Below, in pieces: positions 16,363 through 24,400 of a stretch of DNA of 44,949 bases; positions within the stretch are counted from its first letter, which is position 1; each line of letters begins with the position of its first letter. The notes beneath the pieces were generated by a model, which ran no database searches, was not told the DNA's origin, and was given only the letters and a program-made list of their open reading frames with translations. Position numbers and translations under genes: made by a program. This DNA comes from Gammaproteobacteria bacterium (GTDB lineage: Bacteria; Pseudomonadota; Gammaproteobacteria; Pseudomonadales; Azotimanducaceae), in contig JAPPAV010000098.1 of assembly GCA_026705345.1 (NCBI GenBank), positions 1 through 44,949 of the forward strand, written 5' to 3'.

Positions 16363-16411
16363 GTAGGGGCGACCCTTGTGGTCGCCCGCATTGGTTCGTA
16401 GGGCGACCCCT
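16363..16411. repeat. GTAGGGG/CTTGT hairpin repeat plus partial copy
   Basis: GTAG-GGGCGACC-CTTGT-GGTCGCCC, identical in core to copy 1, followed after 9 bases by the half element GTAGGGCGACCCC. It occupies the gap before the serine hydrolase at 16476. Confidence 0.78.
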
Positions 16412-16475
16412 CGTGTTCGGTGGACAATGACCAACGGCACCTCAACATCTTGCTTCTAATGGCGGGAACACCTTG

Positions 16476-17723
16476 ATGCGCTTGAGAGCGGGCTTGGAAG
16501 CTCTTGCGGCGACTTGGGCAATTTCGGTCGGTGCCACGGAGCTTCCCGTCGCCGAGGCCGAATCGGTCGGCATGTCCACGGAACGGCTTGAGCGGATCGA
16601 CGTGGCGATGCAGCGGCATATCGACGCCGGCAGGATTCAAGGCGCGGTGACCGCCGTGGCCCGGCGGGGCAAGGTGGTTCACTTCAAGGGCCACGGGTTG
16701 ATGGACGTCGAGGCCGAACGCCCCATGTCCCGGGACGCGATTTTCGTCATGATGTCGTCGACGAAACCGATTCTCGGCGTCGCGGCGATGATGATGATCG
16801 AGGAGGGTCTGATTCGCCCGAGCGATCCGGTGGAGAAGTACATTCCCGAACTCGCCGACATGCAGGTCGCGGTGCTGAAAGAACCCGCGGATGAAGACAT
16901 CAGTCCGCTGCAGGTCAAGGGCAGGAACCCGCCAGCCCATCGGTTGGTTCCCGCCAAGACGCCGATCACGATCCACCACCTGTTGACCCACACGTCCGGG
17001 CTCATGAGCGGCGGCTTGGGAGCGGCCGTGTCGGGGCGGGGCAAGCAAGCGCGCGGAACACTGGCCAGCTACATTCCGACGCTTGCCGAGGTGCCCCTGG
17101 ACTTCCAGCCTGGGTCCCGCAGAGCCTACAGCGGCACCACGGGACTTGATGTCGTCGCCCGCATCATCGAGATCGTCTCCGGCATACCGTTCGACGAGTT
17201 CGTGCAGACGCGGATTTTCGATCCCCTGGGAATGCACGACACCCACTACAACGTGCCGCCCTCCAAGGCAGCGCGTCGGGTCGTCATCCACGGTCGCGAC
17301 ATGTCGGGAACGGGAGGCGTGACCACCTATTTCTCGGGTTCCTTTGGCCTGTCGAGTACAGCGAAGGACTATCTCCACTTCCAGCAGATGCTCACCAACG
17401 GCGGCGAACTATTCGGTCGCCGTTTGCTCAGCCCGCGTACCGTCGCGATGATGACCAGCAACCAGGTCGGCGATCTACTCGTCAGCAACGAGAGAAAGCG
17501 AAGGCACGGGACGGGTGCCGGCTATACCGTCGGGGTCGTTCTCGATCCAATTGCCGCGGACAGCCGGCGCAGCGCCGGGGCATTCGGCTCGGGCGGCGCG
17601 TTCGGTACCATTTCATGGTCCGACCCGGCCGAGGAAATCGCCGGCGTCATCCTGCTCCAGCAACCCTACGGAGCCGCGATCTACGATTTCGAAAACGCCG
17701 TGCGCCAAGCGATCATCGATTGA
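16476..17723 (+). CDS. Serine hydrolase, family VIII esterase/class C beta-lactamase type
   Basis: A 415-residue protein starting at the ATG 16476 (a TTG directly before it is in frame). The N-terminus is short and moderately hydrophobic (LEALAATWAISVGATE), compatible with export. S94-S-T-K97 is the S-x-x-K active site, Y-S-G in RAYSGTTG is the Y-x-N equivalent, and GSGGAFGT near the C-terminus is the third motif, as in EstB-like esterases. LLTHTSGL is a typical signature of this group. It is the first of two same-strand hydrolases, separated by a hairpin repeat. The substrate is unknown; ester hydrolysis is likelier than beta-lactam hydrolysis. Confidence 0.88.
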   Translation: MRLRAGLEALAATWAISVGATELPVAEAESVGMSTERLERIDVAMQRHIDAGRIQGAVTAVARRGKVVHFKGHGLMDVEAERPMSRDAIFVMMSSTKPILGVAAMMMIEEGLIRPSDPVEKYIPELADMQVAVLKEPADEDISPLQVKGRNPPAHRLVPAKTPITIHHLLTHTSGLMSGGLGAAVSGRGKQARGTLASYIPTLAEVPLDFQPGSRRAYSGTTGLDVVARIIEIVSGIPFDEFVQTRIFDPLGMHDTHYNVPPSKAARRVVIHGRDMSGTGGVTTYFSGSFGLSSTAKDYLHFQQMLTNGGELFGRRLLSPRTVAMMTSNQVGDLLVSNERKRRHGTGAGYTVGVVLDPIAADSRRSAGAFGSGGAFGTISWSDPAEEIAGVILLQQPYGAAIYDFENAVRQAIID

Positions 17724-17739
17724 GCCGACAGCGCCGCGC

Positions 17740-17763
17740 GTAGGGGACGGCTTGTCCCGCCCG
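17740..17763. repeat. GTAGGGG/CTTGT hairpin repeat, degenerate stem
   Basis: GTAG-GGGACGG-CTTGT-CCCGCCCG: the loop is intact but two stem pairs mismatch. It lies 17 bases after the stop of the serine hydrolase. Confidence 0.7.
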
Positions 17764-17851
17764 ACAGGCGGTTCGTCTGGTGCGCGCAGCCGTCTACCGT
17801 TCTGTCCTAAACTCGCGCCTTGCTCGAAGGTTCTTCCTGTTTGGATTCCGT

Positions 17852-19123
17852 ATGTCCGCACTCCCACTTGGCGACGCCGCTGCGCTTGGCTTCGATCCGA
17901 AACGCTTATGCCAGATCGGTCCGGCGATGCGGGCGTACACGGACGATGAGCGCGTGCCGAACCTCGTGACCCTCATCGCGCGGCGGGGCCAGATCGTCCA
18001 TCTCGAGGCCTGCGGGGTGTTGAGCTTCGAGACGGGCAAGCCGGCGACGCCCGAGAGCCTCTTTCGCATGTTCTCGAACACCAAGCCGCTCGCCGGGGTC
18101 GCGACCTGCATTCTCTACGAGCGCGGCCTGCTCAGTCCGGACGACCCGGTGTCGCGGTTCCTCCCGGAGTTCGGCGACAGCCGCGTGCAGATTCCGAACG
18201 CGCCGGGCATGACCGAACGCGCCAGACGCCCGATCACGGTGCGCGACTGCCTGACGAATACCACGGGCATCATCAATCCCGGCACGATGCCGGCGTTCTA
18301 CCGCGAGCGGTACGCGGACGTGTTCGCGCGCCTGCCCGACGGCGTCGACGCCTTGAAGACCCTCGGCTGGATGCGCCGCGACGACGACGCGCCGATACTG
18401 TCGGCCCGGGAACGCGTTCGCGCGCTCGCCGAACTGCCGCTCTCGGCGCACCCCGGCGAGCGCTTCGAGTATCACGTGGGCTATCCGGTGCTCACGGAGG
18501 TAATCGCGGCGGCCAGCGGTCAGGGCGTCGACGAGTTCTTCCAGCAGAACGTTTTCGACCCGCTGGGCATGGACAGCACCGGTTTCTACGTGAAGGACGG
18601 CCTCGCCGAGCACTTCGGGGACAGCTACATACCGCGACCGTCCGGTGGCGGCGTCAAGCTCGAGGTATTCGAACGCGGCGAGACCTCGGAGAAGGTCACC
18701 GGTTCGGGAGAGTTCTGCGTCGGCGGTTCGAGCGGCGGCATCGTGACCACGGTGGGCGACTACGCCCGCTTCGGGCAGATGCTCTTGAACGGCGGCGAAC
18801 TGGACGGCGTCCGTATTCTCGGGCGCAAGACGGTGGACCTCATGGTCGGCAACCACACCGGGAGCATGGAGATTCCGATCACCGGCCCCGGCTTCCACTG
18901 GGGCCTAGGAGTCGCGACATACCACGGTCGCGGCCGTCCTGCGCCGCTGATCCGGTCCGTCGGCAGCTACGGTTGGGACGGCGCGGCCGGAACCACGTAC
19001 TGGGCCGACCCGAGAGAGGAACTCATGGGCGTCTGCCTGACGCAGGTGATGATGGCCGGCATGATGCCGAACAACGACTATCAGCAGACCTTCCAGCGTA
19101 TGGCGTACCAAGCGCTCACCTAG
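17852..19123 (+). CDS. Serine hydrolase, class C beta-lactamase family
   Basis: About 423 residues from the ATG at 17852; the frame reaches a GTG at 17780, but that stretch resembles no family start. S75-N-T-K78 is the catalytic S-x-x-K, Y-H-V in FEYHVGYP the second motif, and GAAGTTYW the third. LTNTTGI takes the place of the usual LLTHTSG. There is no signal peptide, so it is probably cytoplasmic, unlike the hydrolase before it. The two share only family-level similarity and are not a recent tandem duplication. It ends convergently with the EamA transporter gene, 37 bases away. Confidence 0.88.
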   Translation: MSALPLGDAAALGFDPKRLCQIGPAMRAYTDDERVPNLVTLIARRGQIVHLEACGVLSFETGKPATPESLFRMFSNTKPLAGVATCILYERGLLSPDDPVSRFLPEFGDSRVQIPNAPGMTERARRPITVRDCLTNTTGIINPGTMPAFYRERYADVFARLPDGVDALKTLGWMRRDDDAPILSARERVRALAELPLSAHPGERFEYHVGYPVLTEVIAAASGQGVDEFFQQNVFDPLGMDSTGFYVKDGLAEHFGDSYIPRPSGGGVKLEVFERGETSEKVTGSGEFCVGGSSGGIVTTVGDYARFGQMLLNGGELDGVRILGRKTVDLMVGNHTGSMEIPITGPGFHWGLGVATYHGRGRPAPLIRSVGSYGWDGAAGTTYWADPREELMGVCLTQVMMAGMMPNNDYQQTFQRMAYQALT

Positions 19124-19160
19124 CGACCCGACGGGGCGAACGGCTCGGCTTGGGCTCCTC

Positions 19161-20057
19161 TCACCGAAGCATCAGCACCAGCACGATTCCCACGACGATC
19201 AGCGCGGATCCGGCAACCTCGGCCATCCGCACCCGCTCCCGGAACACCAACAGCGAGACGACAAAGGCGAACAGCAACTCCACTTGGCCGAGGGCGCGTA
19301 CCAGCGGGGCACTCTGAAGCGTCATTGCCGTGAACCAGCTTGCCGAGGCCGTCATGCCGAACAGACCGACCCAGACGCTGGTGCGCCACGTCGTCGCGAT
19401 GCGGCGGAGCGCTCCCGACCGGCGACCGATCCATCCTCCCATGACCAGGGTCTGTGCGGTCGTCGCCGCGAGCAGCGTCAGGGCCGCGGTGACGATGTAG
19501 TCGCCGTCGAGTGACAGCGATGCGGCGCGATAGCAAACCGCGGAACAGGCGAAGCCCGCGCCGGCACCCATGCCAAACCAGCCGCCGGCACCGATCCATG
19601 CCGAGGGTTGCGCTCCGGCCGTCGCGCGTGGGGCGCGGGGCGCCAGCAAAAGCACGCCTCCCAGGCTGATGCCGATGCCGGCGGCGACACCCCAGCTCAC
19701 GCCTTCTCCGATCAGCAACAGACTGAACGGCACCGTCTGCACCGCCTCGGTCTTGGCGTAGGCGGTGCCGACCGCGAAATTGCGGTAGGCGAAGGAACGG
19801 ATGAGCGCCACCGTGCCGGCAATCTGCGCCATGCCGCCGGCAAACGCATATGCGAGAAAGCGGCCGTTCAGTGGCGGTAGTTCTAGACCAGTCGCGACCA
19901 GGGCCAAGACGTAGACCAGGGCGAACGGCGCCGCGAAGCAGAAGCGCACATAGCTGGCCTCGGTGGCGTCGAGCCGTTCGGTGAGTTGCCTCTGCAGGGC
20001 CGAGCGAGCGTTCTGCAGGCCGGCGGCGAGCAGGGTAATCGCAATCCACGGTTCCAT
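19161..20057 (-). CDS. EamA/DMT family transporter
   Basis: A 298-residue membrane protein with ten hydrophobic segments in two repeats of five, the layout of drug/metabolite (EamA) exporters. Recognisable pieces are the first helix MEPWIAITLLAAGLQNARSA, the fourth-helix region FAVGTAYAKTEAVQ, and the C-terminal LVRALGQVELLFAFVVSLL, which matches the conserved glutamate helix of the family's second half. Substrates are usually amino acids or metabolites and cannot be inferred here. The ATG at 20055-20057 begins the first helix directly. A truncated TonB-receptor fragment lies just upstream. Confidence 0.88.
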   Translation of the reverse strand: MEPWIAITLLAAGLQNARSALQRQLTERLDATEASYVRFCFAAPFALVYVLALVATGLELPPLNGRFLAYAFAGGMAQIAGTVALIRSFAYRNFAVGTAYAKTEAVQTVPFSLLLIGEGVSWGVAAGIGISLGGVLLLAPRAPRATAGAQPSAWIGAGGWFGMGAGAGFACSAVCYRAASLSLDGDYIVTAALTLLAATTAQTLVMGGWIGRRSGALRRIATTWRTSVWVGLFGMTASASWFTAMTLQSAPLVRALGQVELLFAFVVSLLVFRERVRMAEVAGSALIVVGIVLVLMLR

Positions 20058-20114
20058 GGCTAAGCCCGCGGCCGGCGCGGGGACAGGCGTGCATCGGAGT
20101 CTGAGCGCCGGTAG

Positions 20115-20357
20115 TCAGCCAGACGACCAACTCGCCTGCACGTAGAACAGGGCACCCTGCCAGGGTGTCACGGAGTCGCTGCGGTAGATGCGTCCGCAGC
20201 AGACCTCGAAATCACCGGGATCCGGGTAGTTGTCGAAGACGTTCTGCACACCGGCCTTGAGCGAGAACACCTCGCGCCATCCGCGTCACCTCGGCGTCCA
20301 CCATGACCTCCGCACCGAAGTTCTGGACGGTTTCGAGGGGCGCGTTGAGGGTGTTCT
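20115..20357 (-). repeat. Direct repeat, left copy: 3' end of a TonB receptor gene
   Basis: Bases 20117-20357 align without gaps to 27650-27890 at an offset of 7,533, with about five mismatches in 241 bases. Translated on the minus strand it gives the end of a TonB-dependent receptor (SLKAGVQNVFDNYPDPGDFE, then a stop after FYVQASWSSG). The copy has no start and no upstream receptor; similarity fades near 20360, where an in-frame stop appears. Both copies carry the same frameshift. They bracket the ATPase/HEPN island. The remaining 134 bases up to 20491 show nothing I recognise. Confidence 0.88.
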
Positions 20358-20491
20358 TGTACATCCGCTAGTAGCAGGCGGTCGCGCTGGACAACGTTGC
20401 TCGTGGGGTGCTCGTCGGCCTCGCCCGCGGTCGTGTGCGGCCAAGCGAAACGCGGTTTAGTGAGCACAGATGCGGCACCTAGCATGGGCTC

Positions 20492-21430
20492 CTACAACTC
20501 CTCTGCAAAGTTCGCGAGGGTTCTGGCGGTTGGGTTGATCAGCGTTCCCCAAGGAACCACATTCGCGTGCGCAAGCGCATTGCGCATTCTGCTCAACCAC
20601 CTAAATCGCTTCCTAGCGTCGCTCGGGATACCGAAGACCGACTCTGACTGCAAGGCCAGGTCGCCAATCTCCAACGCCTCCAAACGGCGGATCGTCTTAC
20701 CATCCGCACGCGTGTGCGGCAGACGCCAGCATCCCTCGTACTCCTTCAATGCCCGTCGGCGCTCCTGCTCGATGAGCGGTAGTAACACAGCGACCTGTGC
20801 CGCCCATACGCCGTGCTGACATTCCTTCATGCCGATCAATCGATCGAGGGGAACCTGAACAAGCGAGTCGGCCTTTTCCAGATCCCCGACCGCCAGTTCC
20901 GCGACAACTGCACTCTTCATCGCCAGTTGGAAGACCCCGTTCCCCATCCGCCGCCCTGCGCGTTCGGCGAGGACGCGGCTATCTGTCTTCGTCACGTAGC
21001 TTGACCATTTCCTGAGCCTTAGCCGTGCCGACAAAAGGCAGTCCGTCGCAATGGACTCCTGAGTAGAAACAACCACTCTGGGACAATCCGAACTACGCAT
21101 TACCCTGGGCATGTATTCCGTCCAAGCTCCGACGGCGGCGTGCGTCCGGGCGTCGACCCATAGAATCAGGCGGTCGCCCTCTCTTGCCATCGCACGTCGT
21201 CCTGTGATGGCGGAGAGCGGGTGGGCAACGGCCTCCGCCGCTTCGACCACCGACCATAGTCCAAGTCGTCGCCGGGCAACCAAGTCTGCCACTTCGTTCG
21301 CGAAAACCGAGTTGGTAACGTAGTCCCCCAACCCGGCAACGACGACTAGATCCTCCGCTAAGTCGTCGACCAAGATATCAATGTAGTCTGCGACTCCCGG
21401 CAACCGCGTCCATGCGCGTCGGAAGGTCAT
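20492..21430 (-). CDS. HEPN-motif partner protein of the STAND-like ATPase
   Basis: A 312-residue protein with no full-length match I recognise. The first 130 residues look alpha/beta, with hydrophobic strands such as DLVVVAGLGDYV and DRLILWVDAR. The middle is helical and Arg/Glu-rich. The last 50 residues hold R283-N-A-L-A-H288 in WLSRMRNALAHANVV, the R-x4-6-H signature (usually RN-x3-H) of HEPN domains, many of which are RNases in toxin and phage-defence systems. The ATG shares four bases (ATGA, 21427-21430) with the stop of the giant ATPase gene, so the pair is co-translated. Inference: the HEPN part is the effector and the ATPase the sensor or switch. A non-catalytic HEPN is possible. Confidence 0.7.
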   Translation of the reverse strand: MTFRRAWTRLPGVADYIDILVDDLAEDLVVVAGLGDYVTNSVFANEVADLVARRRLGLWSVVEAAEAVAHPLSAITGRRAMAREGDRLILWVDARTHAAVGAWTEYMPRVMRSSDCPRVVVSTQESIATDCLLSARLRLRKWSSYVTKTDSRVLAERAGRRMGNGVFQLAMKSAVVAELAVGDLEKADSLVQVPLDRLIGMKECQHGVWAAQVAVLLPLIEQERRRALKEYEGCWRLPHTRADGKTIRRLEALEIGDLALQSESVFGIPSDARKRFRWLSRMRNALAHANVVPWGTLINPTARTLANFAEEL

Positions 21431-24400
21431 CGTGCTAGGGCTTGGACATACGCTGGATCTACTCGATATCCGCTCTCACCGACGTGTACTACACCGAGTC
21501 GACCGGCCCAATCCAAGGACGTCGCTACGTCATCAGCCGACAAGTCGTAGCCCGCGTCCGGCGCGATTTCTAGGATGTCCTCAGACGTCAACGTATCGTC
21601 ATACACTGCTAGAACGCGGATTGGATCCAGCTCCTTGCCCAAGGAGACAATGTCCGACAGGATCTCGTCGACCAAAGCCGCCTCTACTGCAGCGTCGATT
21701 GATTTCAACGAAGATCGCGCACCCATTTCGATGATTGCCGGCCACAAGGAGCCAGCATATCCGTCTTGCTGTTCCAGCTCCGTGTAAGCTGGCGATTCCC
21801 TTTGGTGAAGCCATCCCCTAGCGAAGTCCCTAGCGCATCCTGACAACCAGATATCTCTCACAATCGGATCGCCAGTCGCATCGCCAGTCAACCAACCCCA
21901 CGCCGCCTGCGGACCTCCAACGAATACAGGTAAGATAATCCTGCGGGTCGCATCCGTCGTTCGTACGCGATCGCGTGCGAAGCTGACGACATCGACATCG
22001 AACTCTGCTTCCATACGGGTCACAACTACGTGGATTCCTGGCTCGCGGGTTCGCCGGAGTTCGCCAAGGTAGTCTCTGACACTAGACAAGTCGGAGTCGT
22101 GGACTATTGCCGTTCTTCCCCCGATCTCGCGTACGGCCTTGATCGACTCCCTAACGCGTTGGATACCGGACAAACAGGTACCGAACACCAACCCGACGCC
22201 AGCTCCCCCTGCGAGCAACCGGTTCTCCTGACTCGCTGTCAGTGACGAGACCTCGAAGCGACCAACGTCCTTTCGGTATTGGGCTTGGCTGAATACGGGC
22301 GCTGGTCTTGTGCGCCTTATATCGGCGTATCTGCGCTGGATCTGCTCATCATTGCCTAGCAACACACGCAGGTTTCTTGTTCTGACGGCGTATGCCTGCC
22401 GTTCGTCCTCGCGTGCAACAACGCGGAAAATGCCGAGGCCAACCATCTCGTCCAGGAGGACTTCGAACATCTCGTAGCTGTCATCCGACAGGAAACCGGC
22501 TGGCCAATGCTCCAAGGCTTTGGTTCTGATCTCGTGAACTGTTAGCCCTTCGCGCCGGGACTCGTAATCTTCAAATCCCTCCAAGGCGACAAGGAAAGTC
22601 AGGAACCGATACCGCTCGTCGAGTTCGATTGTCCACCGGAACAAGTCTCTGATCCGCTCCCTCGTAGCGGGAGATGCGAATACACGATCAACGACTTCTG
22701 GTTTGATCAAATACGGCGGACCATCCTCCGTGCCCTCCCTGCGCAATTCGTTGAGCAGTTCCTTACAGAACTGTTGTATTAGGGCCGGAAAGTAGTTTGT
22801 CTCGGCAGCAATTCGAACAATGGACTCGTCCGATTCAAACCGATACCCCAAGGCATGTAAAGGCCTACGGATCAAGTCGCTCGCCACCGCACCATCTGTC
22901 TCCGGCAGCATCGGACCGATCGATACGGGAGTGTCGAGTTGAGCCAGCGGCGTATTGGGGTCGCGCGTTGCTCGCTGAACATCGTGCAATCCTGCCAGCA
23001 CGATCTTGAACCTACGACGGGTCTCATCCATGAGACTCTTCATCCGACTCATGACGGGATATCGTTCTCGAGGATTGTCGTATTGTCTTTCAGCATCCAG
23101 AAATTCGTCGGCTTCATCCAACAACAAAAGCACACGTCGTTCCGTGTCGCCAGCCAGCCAGCTTCGCAGCCGCTCTTCGATAGTTCCTACACGGGACGTC
23201 CCCCTCTCGACTATCCCGCGACGGACAAGCTCACTGCCTATGCAACTCCAGAGTTCTGCCGATGGCCTATCGACCCCGATTCCTAAACGTTTGAGGTCTA
23301 AATAGATGCGCACGTCCGGGCCGTCTTCGCTGACTTCGGCCTCGATGTTTCGTAGCAGTGCCGTCTTGCCCACACGCCTGCCGCCGTATAACAGGTGCGT
23401 CGTATCGCCTGTTGTCGCCAGTAGCCGCCGGCGTTCACTCTCACGACCGTAAAACAACTCGGGCGGTACCCTCGCGACGTTGGGGTCGAATGGTGCCGCG
23501 AACGAAAAAGCGCTTGAACACGAAAAAAACGCTGTCAAGCGACGCTTCGGGAGCATTGCCAGGTAGACCGACAAAGCCTCATCAAGTAACAACGTCGGGT
23601 GGTGTTTGCCTGACTGAAAGGCCCGGGCGAGAAGGCGACGCTCCCCCACGTCGACAACACCGCAATGGATGACTATTCTCGGCGTGCTCTCCGCCTGCCA
23701 CTCCCCTGCTGCTGCCAATATCGCTTGGTGGCTGACGCGATCCCGCAACACGAAGAGACGGTAACGTCCCTCTGCAAGCGAGCCGAAGCTGGGAAGCGGC
23801 GTCACGTTGCGATCTGCGACCGGTTTCGCCTGCATTACCGCAACCGGACGCAAGCCCGACGTGTCGTTTCCACCCGCACGGCGGCTGACTTTCACGTCCT
23901 GAAAACCGACGAACTCCATTAACGCTCTCAGATCGTTGGTTTGAATACCGCCGTTTTGGAGTGCTAACCACGTGTCCATGAATTGCGCGCTATCGCGCGC
24001 CCTTTGTTGCAGGAGCCATTCAAAACCTTCTGCAGGGTGACCTACACTTCCAGCCAGATAGGCGCGGAAATGGCCAAGCACATCTTCGTTATCGCGATTC
24101 AAGGCGACGTAATTCTCAATGAAGTCGGGGAAGAAGCGATCTAGGTCGGTTTCGATATTGCCTCGGTCGTTAGGGAGTTCGAGTCCTTCTTCAAGCCGGT
24201 CCAGATAGTCCTCGGCCACTTGGAACGCCCCGTTTTCGATTGCGTCGGCCACACGGCGGTGCTCGTCGGGCGCTATCTCTTTCTGCCGTCGAAGCCTAGA
24301 GGTCACGGAGCGGCGTCGCTTCTCATGGGCGTCATCAAGCGCAGTCTTCACGCGCTCAAGAGCTTCGGACTGTCCGCGAAGGTCGTCCAAGTCCGTCTCC

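Noticed and set aside
19120-20130. 336-codon frame over the EamA transporter
   Set aside because: It is Arg-rich and non-hydrophobic, in the wrong frame of a clear ten-helix transporter.
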